A stretch of DNA of 64,000 nt from Luteibacter aegosomatissinici. GTDB lineage: Bacteria > Pseudomonadota > Gammaproteobacteria > Xanthomonadales > Rhodanobacteraceae. The stretch lies in contig NZ_CP095742.1 in assembly GCF_023078495.1 (NCBI RefSeq), forward strand, positions 1,178,001 to 1,242,000. The letters are read 5' to 3'. Each line of letters starts with the position of its first letter. Position 1 is the first letter of the stretch. The notes beneath the pieces are model-generated. The model was given only the letters and a program-made list of their open reading frames with translations, searched no databases and was not told the origin of the DNA. Of the stretch, positions 56,623 to 64,000 are shown in pieces. The translations under genes were made by a program, and so were the position numbers.

Positions 56623-57588
56623 TCAATCGAACGTCACCGCGATGCCCAGCGAGACACCATGGACGTTCTGGCCATAGACGTACCGCACCACCGCGCGCGT
56701 ACGCGAGATCCATAGGGGGTTGTACTTGCTGCTATCCAGCTCCACGCCTACGCCGAACGAGGTGAGGTGGTTGATGCCGACCACATCGGTTTCGTCGCCA
56801 AGGTAGGTGGTATGCGCGAACTCCAGCACGTAGCGGAAAGGCCGGCCGAGCGCGTGCCAGCCATCGATGGGGGCACGCCAGCGTGCCCACAGGCTTGCAT
56901 TCTGGTTACGTGCGTGGCCGCTGACCGCGCGGTAGGAATTGTTGACGCTGTGCAGCTGGATATCCGTGTAACGAAGCTCGACGTCGATCTCGTGCTTCGG
57001 TTGGTAGTTCTCGTAGTCGAGCATCATGGAACCGCCCATGCCAGCGGCGTCAAGGTGCCCGTGGGCCAGGAAATCCAGGTTCACGTCCGTGCGGTTGGTG
57101 ATGACCTCGCTGCCGATGGATATGTCGCTGCGTACCCGGCCATAGCTGCCATTGACGATCGGCCGAAGCACGAGATGCTCGGCCAGGCGGAAATCCCAAC
57201 CCACGCCGACCGTGGCGATCGCACTGTTCCACTTGGTCGGGATGACCCGCGAGTCGGAGCCCTGGGTGGCGACGAACTTGGGATCGTACCGCGCCCAGCC
57301 CAGCGTTCCTTCCATGTATAACGGCACGCTATCGCTGATGGTGAAGCCACCGCCGAGCGAGGTGTTGTTGAAGGACGGATTGCCGGTCGCGGTATTCTTG
57401 ATCGACAGCGCACCGGAGGTGACATCCGGTGTCTGCGAATAACCCATCAAGGCCATGACGCCACTGGCACGTTTCTGCAGCCTGGCGTCGGCCGCGTTGA
57501 CGATCTGGCCGTCGGCGGCGGCACAGTGGTATGCGCAGCACATCATGCCGGCGGCGACGAGGGTTCGGGCCCATGCCTCATGCTTCAT
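56623..57588 (-). CDS. Outer-membrane beta-barrel protein (solitary autotransporter-barrel type)
   Basis: A 321-residue protein with a signal peptide (TLVAAGMMCCAYHCAAA) and a barrel pattern with GVMALMGYSQTPDVTSGALS and ISDSVPLYMEGTLGWARYDP. It resembles solitary outer-membrane autotransporter-like barrels (PF11557). Function unknown. ATG 57588 with GGGAGG upstream overlaps the MscS gene end by 11 nt, so it is the last gene of the sulfatase operon. It converges on the M50 gene of the adhesin operon with only 10 nt between stops and no terminator. Confidence 0.8.
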   Translation of the reverse strand: MKHEAWARTLVAAGMMCCAYHCAAADGQIVNAADARLQKRASGVMALMGYSQTPDVTSGALSIKNTATGNPSFNNTSLGGGFTISDSVPLYMEGTLGWARYDPKFVATQGSDSRVIPTKWNSAIATVGVGWDFRLAEHLVLRPIVNGSYGRVRSDISIGSEVITNRTDVNLDFLAHGHLDAAGMGGSMMLDYENYQPKHEIDVELRYTDIQLHSVNNSYRAVSGHARNQNASLWARWRAPIDGWHALGRPFRYVLEFAHTTYLGDETDVVGINHLTSFGVGVELDSSKYNPLWISRTRAVVRYVYGQNVHGVSLGIAVTFD

Positions 57589-59254
57589 CGCGGCCTCCCT
57601 GCGCAGGTCCCGCCGGTGGCGCATGCCACTGTCCTGCGGGGACCCATACCTTCTCGTCAGGCTGGTGGTGGAAGTGCGGCGACATGATCTGCACGCCGAA
57701 CTCGTTGAAGGCATCAATGATGTTGCGGTTCAACGCCGACTCGGTCTTGAGATGAAGCGATGGTTGCATCGTGGCGACGTTGAGCTGGTATTCGATGTAG
57801 TAATCCGAAAGCGAGGTTTGCAGCACGAACGGCCGCTGGGCCGCGAGGAGGCCTTCGGTGCGTGACGCGGCCAGCTCCAGCAAGGCCACCACCTGGCGCC
57901 ACGGCGTGTCGTAGCCAATCGTGACCGATGTCGTGAGAATCAGGCCATCCTTGCCCGATTGCCTGGTCAGGTTCTGCAGCGACGACGATGAGAGCACCGA
58001 GTTGGGCACGGTGATTTCCTCGCGCTTGCGCGTCACCAGTTTCAGCGACAGCGCGCCAAGGGCAAGCACGGTCCCTTCATGGTCGCCGATGCGGATGAAA
58101 TCGCCTGCGCGCACGGCGCGGGAATACAGCACGACCAGGCCGCTCATCACCTGGTTCACGATGCCGGCGGAACCCAGCGACAGCATCAGGCCGAGGAACA
58201 CGCTGACGCCCTTGAACGCGTCGGTGTGTGCGCCAGGTATGTAGGGGTAGGCGACGATAAGCGCGAACAGCCAGATGAAAAAGCCAACGAGGCGGCGCGT
58301 CACCGCGGCCGTCGGTGCCTCGAGCCAATGCACCTGCACGGTGCCCGCCTCCACGGCGCGGAACCAGGCGCCGGCGATACGGACGACGCCTCGGGTCACC
58401 AGGAAGATCACCACCAGCGTGATGAGGTTGGGAATCTGGCTGACGAACGCGGTGGCGACACCCGCGCCCACGTCCACCAGGTAACCGCCAAGGCGGGTGC
58501 CCCACGGGCGGCTGTAGGGGAACTGGCGCAGTACGAAGCTAAGCCACAGGTAGCCCACGAACAGGACCAGGAGCAAGTGCAGCAAGCCTGCCGTCCGGCG
58601 CAGCAACGACCACATCAGCGGGCGTAGATCGTAGCCGCCAAAGCTCAGCTTCAACCGCGCCTGTGCAATGCGAATGAGTGTGGCCTGTACGCGCCGGTTG
58701 ATCCAGCCAAGGCCCCAGCAGACCAGGACGAGGGCGGCGCTCGCGGCGATTGCCAGGGCGATGGCGCGGACGAGTTGCTGCGGGCGGCGCGCTTCGTCGC
58801 GCTCGGCCAGCACGCCACGCAGGCGGTTCAACGCGTCGTTTGCCGCCGCTTCCATGGTCGGGCGGTCATCGCTTTCCACATCGCCGGGCAATACCGCGAA
58901 CAGCACCACGTTGTTTCCCCGCACCACGGCACCGTGTTCGGCGCCGATCTCGGTCCAGCCCACGGTCAGCTCATCGGGGTGTAGCGCGTCCAACAGGGCA
59001 TTGATGCGGTTGCTGGCGCCACGTGCCCGTTCCTGTGCCGGCGTGCCGTGGAACGGTGCGTGCAGGTCGATGATCTTGCGGTTCCACACCATGATCGGCG
59101 CGGGAGGCGGCTGCTCGACCGTGGCGGACGATGATGCGGCGGCGGGCGTAACCGATGCAGCGGCGGCGGGTTCCTGCGCGAATGCGGTGCCCATCGACAC
59201 GGCCATGCACCATGCGACGAGCAACGTGGCGAGGCGGGAGCGGCAGGTCGACAT
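57578..59254 (-). CDS. Mechanosensitive channel, MscS family, extended N-terminus
   Basis: A 558-residue channel protein. A signal peptide and a periplasmic N-terminal domain (about 30-155) precede several TM segments (about 160-390). The MscS core (about 360-545) has FLGLMLSLGSAGIVNQVMSG, the TM3 pore region, and ALGALSLKLVTRKREEITVP, the beta domain. Like YbdG/MscK-type homologues it is longer than E. coli MscS (286 residues). It should open under membrane tension. It lies between two outer-membrane protein genes, within the sulfatase operon. Confidence 0.9.
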   Translation of the reverse strand: MSTCRSRLATLLVAWCMAVSMGTAFAQEPAAAASVTPAAASSSATVEQPPPAPIMVWNRKIIDLHAPFHGTPAQERARGASNRINALLDALHPDELTVGWTEIGAEHGAVVRGNNVVLFAVLPGDVESDDRPTMEAAANDALNRLRGVLAERDEARRPQQLVRAIALAIAASAALVLVCWGLGWINRRVQATLIRIAQARLKLSFGGYDLRPLMWSLLRRTAGLLHLLLVLFVGYLWLSFVLRQFPYSRPWGTRLGGYLVDVGAGVATAFVSQIPNLITLVVIFLVTRGVVRIAGAWFRAVEAGTVQVHWLEAPTAAVTRRLVGFFIWLFALIVAYPYIPGAHTDAFKGVSVFLGLMLSLGSAGIVNQVMSGLVVLYSRAVRAGDFIRIGDHEGTVLALGALSLKLVTRKREEITVPNSVLSSSSLQNLTRQSGKDGLILTTSVTIGYDTPWRQVVALLELAASRTEGLLAAQRPFVLQTSLSDYYIEYQLNVATMQPSLHLKTESALNRNIIDAFNEFGVQIMSPHFHHQPDEKVWVPAGQWHAPPAGPAQGGRDEA

Positions 59255-59266
59255 GGGCGCCCCGGG

Positions 59267-60088
59267 TCACTTGGGAAAGAGCAGGGTGACCACGGCGCGG
59301 AAACCCCAGCCATGCGGCCCCGCATCGGCGCCGTGCAGCCAGTAGCGAACGCCGCCGGTAAGGCTGATAGGCATGCCGGCGCCCTTGGTGAGCTTGGCGA
59401 CCGTCAGGTTGATGGGCACCGACGCCTGGCGTGCGTGCCAGTCGTACGTCGATTCCAGGTTGGCGCCATAGGTCCACGCGCTGGGCGTGGTGTACGAGAT
59501 AAACGGCTGCAGGAACAGGCTGCTCAGCGGCGGGCGATCGCGGTATCCACCCACGCTGGCGACCGACCATATCTGGTTGGCGAGAAAGCCATACGTGATG
59601 CCATGCGATTGCCGCAGTACGACCGCGGTAGGTCCCGCACCCCATTTCTTGCTGCCAATCTTGTCGTCGGTGGCCGTGGGCAGAAGAAAAGCCGGCCCAA
59701 TCCCCCAGATGGTGCCACCCGCGGTGGGCGCCTTGGGTGAGAAGAACAGGCTCTGCGTGGTATCGCCCAGGCCGAACTGGTCTTCGCCGCGGCCCGATAC
59801 GCCGACCTGTCGATCCACCGGCAGGATGGTGCGGGAGATCATGTTCCAGTCGTCACTGATCGATACGGGAACGACGGGCTGAAGGTTCATGGTCAGCCGG
59901 TGGCCATTCTGGCCAGGCCCGAGGCCCTGGTCATAGTTGAACTGGAACGGCACGCTGATGAGGGAGGCGACCGGGTTTGACAGCTTCTGGGCGAGGTCGG
60001 CGGCGTCGTTCCCCGCGGATGCTGACTGTCCCAGCGCCGCGGCGGGGAAGAGCAGGATGGCGAATGGGTAAAGCAGCCTGCGCCACAT
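59267..60088 (-). CDS. Outer-membrane transporter-like protein
   Basis: A 273-residue protein with a signal peptide (YPFAILLFPAAALG) and a barrel fold similar to the MetA-pathway/neuromedin-like transporter families. Conserved-looking parts are FQFNYDQGLGPGQNGHRLTM, ISDDWNMISRTILPVDRQVG and GIGPAFLLPTATDDKIGSKK. I cannot name the cargo. ATG 60088 follows a GGAGG site. The gene ends 12 nt before MscS, and the upstream gene is a small lipoprotein, so the three are one transcript. Confidence 0.8.
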   Translation of the reverse strand: MWRRLLYPFAILLFPAAALGQSASAGNDAADLAQKLSNPVASLISVPFQFNYDQGLGPGQNGHRLTMNLQPVVPVSISDDWNMISRTILPVDRQVGVSGRGEDQFGLGDTTQSLFFSPKAPTAGGTIWGIGPAFLLPTATDDKIGSKKWGAGPTAVVLRQSHGITYGFLANQIWSVASVGGYRDRPPLSSLFLQPFISYTTPSAWTYGANLESTYDWHARQASVPINLTVAKLTKGAGMPISLTGGVRYWLHGADAGPHGWGFRAVVTLLFPK

Positions 60089-60105
60089 GATGGCCTCCGT
60101 GATGC

Positions 60106-60588
60106 CTAGATACGATCGCGCCGTTTCAGTTTGATCCGCAGCTCGTGTGGTTGGCCATCAATACGCAGGACCAACCGGATCGACGACGTATCGCCCAGCG
60201 TCGGCACGGCTTTGCCCATGGCCTTTATGTTCCAGTGCAGGTCGAGCGGTTCGCGGGCACTGACCGGCTTGCTGCTGTCCACTCGCGTTACCGGGGCCAG
60301 TTCCTTGCCATCCATAAGCCAGCTTGCCGAGATCACGCGCACATCATGGTCATGGGGCTGGATGGTGATCGCCGGATGCAAGGTGATGTCGCTCTTGTTC
60401 ACCACAAGCATCGGCATCCGGATGGTGACGCCCGACTCGTCGTGGAAGAACGAGCCATCTTCCTCGACCGCCTGGTAACCCTGCGGTGCATATACAGCCT
60501 GGCGAATGCCGCAGCCGGTGGCACTGAAAAGTAGCGCCACCGTAAAGGCCACCACGCCGATCACCCGAGTTGATGAAAAGGTCGCCAT
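60106..60588 (-). CDS. Small lipoprotein of the sulfatase operon
   Basis: A roughly 160-residue lipoprotein with a hydrophobic N-terminus and lipobox-like LLFSATGC. The mature domain (GYQAVEEDGSFFHDESGVTI to the C-terminus) is probably beta-rich. No family is recognised. ATG 60588 is used; an in-frame ATG at 60597 adds three residues. A perfect 11-bp hairpin lies 19 nt upstream between it and the sulfatase stop. Confidence 0.7.
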   Translation of the reverse strand: MATFSSTRVIGVVAFTVALLFSATGCGIRQAVYAPQGYQAVEEDGSFFHDESGVTIRMPMLVVNKSDITLHPAITIQPHDHDVRVISASWLMDGKELAPVTRVDSSKPVSAREPLDLHWNIKAMGKAVPTLGDTSSIRLVLRIDGQPHELRIKLKRRDRI

Positions 60589-60606
60589 GCCATGCATCCC
60601 GGCAAC

Positions 60607-60632
60607 GCGAGGAGGCTGGTAAGCCTCCTCGC
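60607..60632 (-). promoter_or_regulatory. Intercistronic hairpin after the sulfatase gene
   Basis: GCGAGGAGGCT-GGTA-AGCCTCCTCGC is a perfect 11-bp stem with a 4-nt loop, placed 11 nt after the sulfatase stop and 18 nt before the lipoprotein start. No T tract on either strand. It may stabilise the sulfatase message or cut expression of the downstream genes. Confidence 0.78.
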
Positions 60633-60643
60633 AAGCAGCACGC

Positions 60644-62167
60644 TCAGTTGGTCCGCATGGTCTCGAGCTCCTTCAAGCGTTTCAGCGCCGCTTCCTTCTG
60701 GAGCAGGCTGTAGTTGATACCGCTTGGGTTGAGTGAGGAGCCTGGTTGATACGGATAGTCGGCGAAATCGGAGAAGAACTGCTTGATCTGGGCCTGGATG
60801 GGAACGAGAAGCCACATCTGTTGGCCAAAGAATTCCAGGGCCTTGCCGCCTTCTTCCATGCCGCGTTCGTACGGGTCCATGCGAAGGTTGGTAATCAGTG
60901 CCCAGGAGGGTGTTTCGCGCTTGGCGGTGGCGATGTTGCCGTGGCTGGCTACAGCGAAGCTCACCTTCCAGTCGTCATAGCGAACGGCGTTGAGGTTGCC
61001 GCCCTGGTCGAAGTAGTAAAGGGCGTGACGCGGTCCGCGCTTTTCATCACCGCGGAAATAGGGTCCGAAGTCGTACCCATCCAGATGCACCTTGAAGGTC
61101 TTGGCACCGGCCTTGAATCCCTTCTTCATCTTGCCCACGACATCGTCGACGCCCGCCGCCGCACACAAGGTGGGGAACCAGTCGATCAGAGAAATGACAT
61201 CGTTATAGGCTGTCCCGGGCTTGATGACGCCTGGCCAGCGCACCATCATGGGAATGCGCATGCCGCCTTCCCACGTCGTCCCCTTCTCGCCGCGGAATGG
61301 CGTCATTGCGCCATCCGGCCACATGGCGATTTCGGCACCGTTATCGGTCGTGTAAAGCACGATCGTGTTTTCGGCGATGTCCAGCTTGTCCAGAAGATCG
61401 AGTAGCTGGCCGACATGGCCATCGTGCTCCGCCATGCCGTCCGCATGCAGACCCATGCCTGTCTTGCCCACGGATTCCTTCTTCAGGTGGGTGAAGATGT
61501 GCATGCGCGTGGTGTTGAACCACACGAAGAAGGGGGTATCCGACTTCACGCTCTTCTCTATAAAACCTTTGGCCGATTTGAGGAACTCTTCGTCGACCGT
61601 GGGCATGCGTGCCTTGTTCAACGGGCCCGTGTCTTCGATCTTCCCGCCGGCGGTTGAGTGAATCACCCCGCGTGGACCAAACTTCTTCTTGAACTGTGGG
61701 TCCTTCGGGTAGAAATAACCTTCCGGTTCTTCTTCCGCGTTCAGGTGGTAGAGGTTACCGAAGAATTCGTCGAAGCCGTGGTTGGTGGGAAGATGTTGAT
61801 CCTGGTCACCCAGGTGATTCTTGCCGAACTGCCCCGTGGTGTAGCCAGCGGTCTTCATTACATCGGCAATCGTCGGCATCCAGTCAGCGATACCGTGTGG
61901 GTCACCTGGCATGCCGATGGTGAGCAGACCCGTACGGAATGGCTCCTGGCCGAGGATGAATGATGCGCGGCCAGCCGTGCAACTTTGTTGACCATACGAG
62001 TCAGTGAAAATTGCACCTTCGTTGGCGATTCGGTCGATGTTAGGCGTCTGGTATCCCATCAACCCGCGCGTGTAAGCACTGATCTGCGGGATACCAATGT
62101 CATCACCGAAGATGACAAGGATATTCGGCTTGTCACCGCTCTTTGCTTTCGCTTTCTTCTCAGCCAC
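60644..62167 (-). CDS. Arylsulfatase-type sulfatase, Cys-type active site
   Basis: A 507-residue sulfatase. The metal-binding FGDDIG is near residue 22, and the activation site is SC63TAGRA. The cysteine must be converted to formylglycine, and C-x-A-x-R is an accepted variant of C-x-P-x-R. Other blocks are GQFGKNHLGD, FVWFNTTRMH, YTTDNGAEIAMWPDG and GTTWEGGMRIPMMVRWPG. Start GTG 62167 is chosen because of CAGGAG six bases upstream. A start at 62233 is possible but adds 22 residues without similarity. There is no signal peptide, so it may act in the cytoplasm. Substrate unknown. Confidence 0.92.
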   Translation of the reverse strand: MAEKKAKAKSGDKPNILVIFGDDIGIPQISAYTRGLMGYQTPNIDRIANEGAIFTDSYGQQSCTAGRASFILGQEPFRTGLLTIGMPGDPHGIADWMPTIADVMKTAGYTTGQFGKNHLGDQDQHLPTNHGFDEFFGNLYHLNAEEEPEGYFYPKDPQFKKKFGPRGVIHSTAGGKIEDTGPLNKARMPTVDEEFLKSAKGFIEKSVKSDTPFFVWFNTTRMHIFTHLKKESVGKTGMGLHADGMAEHDGHVGQLLDLLDKLDIAENTIVLYTTDNGAEIAMWPDGAMTPFRGEKGTTWEGGMRIPMMVRWPGVIKPGTAYNDVISLIDWFPTLCAAAGVDDVVGKMKKGFKAGAKTFKVHLDGYDFGPYFRGDEKRGPRHALYYFDQGGNLNAVRYDDWKVSFAVASHGNIATAKRETPSWALITNLRMDPYERGMEEGGKALEFFGQQMWLLVPIQAQIKQFFSDFADYPYQPGSSLNPSGINYSLLQKEAALKRLKELETMRTN

Positions 62168-62269
62168 GGCACGCTCCTGGTTCGATGGGCACGAGGGAAG
62201 CTCATGCTGGCGCGCGCCACTACCGTTGAACAATCGTAATTCGCTCCCTTGGCCGGTGAGTACTTCTAC

Positions 62270-62701
62270 CTACTTCGTATCGGAGAACAACCAAAGCGCG
62301 GTGAAGCCGCCCATCAGCAGAAGGCCCAGCGTAAACAGGCTGGTGGCGCGATGGCGGGGCTTCATGTGGCCGCTCTCGATTTCCTTGCTGACATGCCAGT
62401 AACGCAACAGCGACCAGATCAACAGCGCGAGGCCAAGCAGGACCATCCCGTAGCCCGCATTGCTTGCATCGCGGAGCATGGGCCGTCCGCCGGTGGGTGC
62501 CTGGTTGTTCTGGATCAGGTAGGTGCTGAAGCGATTTATCGTGATGCCGAATCCGATCAACGAGACCGTCGTGCGCAGATACGCCAGGTGCGTACGTTCG
62601 TTCGCCATGTGCGTACGGCCGCGGGCGAAGATGTTGGATAGCGGTTCGCCCGCGTGGGGATCGGCCGGGGTCGCTGCGTGGGGGGATCGTTCCGTTGCCA
62701 T
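62270..62701 (-). CDS. DUF202 family membrane protein
   Basis: A 143-residue protein. The DUF202 pattern ANERTHLAYLRTTVSLIGFG is at about residues 35-54. Two further hydrophobic segments (YGMVLLGLALLIWSLLRYW and SLFTLGLLLMGGFTALWLFS) follow. Related proteins include the YidH family, of unknown function. A GAGGAG site precedes ATG 62701. It is the first gene of the minus-strand sulfatase operon, with 102 nt before the sulfatase start. Confidence 0.85.
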   Translation of the reverse strand: MATERSPHAATPADPHAGEPLSNIFARGRTHMANERTHLAYLRTTVSLIGFGITINRFSTYLIQNNQAPTGGRPMLRDASNAGYGMVLLGLALLIWSLLRYWHVSKEIESGHMKPRHRATSLFTLGLLLMGGFTALWLFSDTK

Positions 62702-62942
62702 GGTCAAGCGCTCCTCACAGGGCGCGGGTGCCGCGCGAGGCTAAAGGCTAGGAGGCTGTGTCGACATGCCCCAGCGAAAGGGTACGCGGCCGTACCTGCG
62801 TAGATGTACGGGCGGCGCGTGTGGCTGCTTAGGTAGTTTTCCCGTACCTGTCGTGGGCAGAAGTGCGCTGTCCGTGCAAGCCGTGGTCAGGACAATGCAC
62901 ACGCTGGTATCCCGCGAGCCCTTCGTGGCCAGGAGTTCGCCC

Positions 62943-63776
62943 GTGAGCATGCGCCTGCGCTTTTCGTTCACCGTGGCCGCCACGTGCATGGCGCTGCTGG
63001 CATGGCCCACGGCCAGCCTCGCGTCGGATACCGACCTATGGGATGGCTCCTGGCACACCACCGTGTCGGTGTACGGCTGGCTGCCGGGCATCTCCGCAAG
63101 CATGCGTTACCGCTTGCCGAACGGCGGTACGTTCATCAATCGCTCCGGCAGCAGCTTGCTGAGCAAGCTCAGTGGCGCGTTCATGATGGACATGACCGTA
63201 CGCAAGGGCCGCTGGGGTGTTTATGCCGATGTGGATTGGGCGAAGTTCTCCGACGAGAACGGGCGCATCGCGCAGGTCAACGGGCGCTGGATCGGTGCTG
63301 ATGCGCACCTGGATACACGCTGGAACGCGAAGGGCGGCCTGGTGACACTGGCCGGCCTGTATACCCTGGGGCACAGCAGCCAGGGCTATGCGGATGTGCT
63401 GTTGGGCACGCGCTATTTATGGCTGAAGGGTAACGTGGGCTGGAACTTCGGCATAGCGGGCACGGGAGGCCGGTATGGTCTTTCCGATAGCGGCCACCTC
63501 AACCGGCAGACCCATGTCACCGACGCGGTCATCGGTATCCGTGGCCGCTGGACACCTTTCCCGAATCGCGCGGTGTTCATTCCGTACTACTTCGACATCG
63601 GCAAGGGGAGTTCCGACCGTACCCAGCAATACATGGCCGGCATCGGCTATGCCTTTCGCTGGGGCGATGTGTCACTGGCCTATCGGGATCTCGAATATCA
63701 CGAGCATGGTGCCCTGGCGTTCCTGCGTGATACCCGCCTGAGCGGGCCCAGCCTGACCCTGTCCTGGGCGTTCTGA
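62943..63776 (+). CDS. Outer-membrane beta-barrel protein, function unknown
   Basis: A 277-residue protein with a signal peptide (FTVAATCMALLAWPTASLAS) and a barrel pattern including WHTTVSVYGWLPGISASMRY, KGRWGVYADVDWAKFSDENG and HVTDAVIGIRGRWTPFPNRA. It ends in phenylalanine (SLTLSWAF). The family appears similar to the OmpW/'porin-like' proteins with an eight- to twelve-strand fold, but I do not assign it. GTG 62943 is placed seven bases after AGGAG; ATG 62949 is the alternative. It diverges from the DUF202 gene. Confidence 0.75.
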   Translation: MSMRLRFSFTVAATCMALLAWPTASLASDTDLWDGSWHTTVSVYGWLPGISASMRYRLPNGGTFINRSGSSLLSKLSGAFMMDMTVRKGRWGVYADVDWAKFSDENGRIAQVNGRWIGADAHLDTRWNAKGGLVTLAGLYTLGHSSQGYADVLLGTRYLWLKGNVGWNFGIAGTGGRYGLSDSGHLNRQTHVTDAVIGIRGRWTPFPNRAVFIPYYFDIGKGSSDRTQQYMAGIGYAFRWGDVSLAYRDLEYHEHGALAFLRDTRLSGPSLTLSWAF

Positions 63777-63896
63777 GGAGCGCGGCGCGCATCAGGCGGC
63801 CGATGCGACATTTGTTGCATCGCAGTGTAGGCTGTGCCGACCGCACGGATGTCTGGCCTTCTGGATGGCCATGACCACGGCCTACCCGGAACCCGC

Positions 63897-64000
63897 ATGA
63901 AATCGATCGCAGGTCTTGCCTTCGTCGCGCTGCTGCTCCTTGCAGGCTGCGCAACGTCCTCTCCCCCTGGCAGCGGGCATGTCGCAGCCTCGGCCACGCT
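63897..64000 (+). CDS. Partial lipoprotein gene, 3' truncated by window
   Basis: ATG 63897 opens MKSIAGLAFVALLLLAGCAT with a perfect lipobox LLAGC, so the product is a lipidated envelope protein. Only the first 34 residues are visible (continuing SSPPGSGHVAASAT), and they give no family clue. The frame is open to the window end. Confidence 0.72.
   Translation, partial: MKSIAGLAFVALLLLAGCATSSPPGSGHVAASAT

Overview
The window is about 64 kb of GC-rich DNA from a Gammaproteobacterium. It is most likely a member of the Xanthomonadales, and within that a Rhodanobacteraceae-type genome such as Luteibacter or Dyella. That assignment is an inference from the tsaE-amiC-mutL order, the endonuclease-type MutL, the dense outer-membrane gene content and the GTAG-type REP palindromes. 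It has not been checked against a database.

Region 1 (1-21.4 kb) is a mostly housekeeping and metabolic backbone. It holds the 3' end of nnr, then tsaE, an AMIN/amidase/LysM cell-wall amidase, mutL, a DUF1684 lipo- or periplasmic protein, an enoyl-CoA hydratase, an FKBP isomerase, and a tightly overlapping DUF1289-Nudix-sulfurtransferase operon. These are followed by a Gfo/Idh oxidoreductase, a POT peptide transporter, an SDR, a metallophosphoesterase/lipid-kinase/PAP2 trio, a secreted esterase and the propionate genes prpE, prpB and prpC. PrpD, the remaining 2-methylcitrate-cycle enzyme found here, lies 10 kb away at 31.1 kb.

Region 2 (21.4-33.9 kb) starts with a 1-kb gene-free island built of nested inverted repeats, then fadH with a TetR/PsrA-like palindrome over its start. 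Next comes a five-gene secretion locus that resembles the Pseudomonas Fap functional-amyloid operon: a Gly/Ser/Thr-rich subunit, a small second subunit sharing its C-terminal motif, a C39 peptidase, a FapE-position protein, and a coiled-coil/beta-barrel exporter. A TerC-family gene follows, with a yybP-ykoY manganese riboswitch on its leader. prpD and an abundant-type OmpA porin close the region.

Region 3 (33.9-63.8 kb) is accessory. A 3345-residue adhesin with an N-terminal LEPR-type motif, DUF11-like and SdrD_B-like domains and nine VCBS repeats opens an overlapping operon. The operon continues with a lipoprotein TolC homologue, a small HlyD-type adaptor, a GAF-HlyD fusion and a PqqD-like/M50 metalloprotease/HlyD fusion. 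No ABC ATPase is present. I regard this as the best candidate for an incompletely described export system. It splits two gene blocks that belong together functionally: a formylglycine-generating enzyme block (33.9-36.0 kb) and an operon with a Cys-type sulfatase that would be its substrate (56.6-62.7 kb, with MscS, outer-membrane proteins, a lipoprotein and DUF202).

REP palindromes sit at gene ends throughout. In four genes the GTAG of the REP supplies the TAG stop codon.
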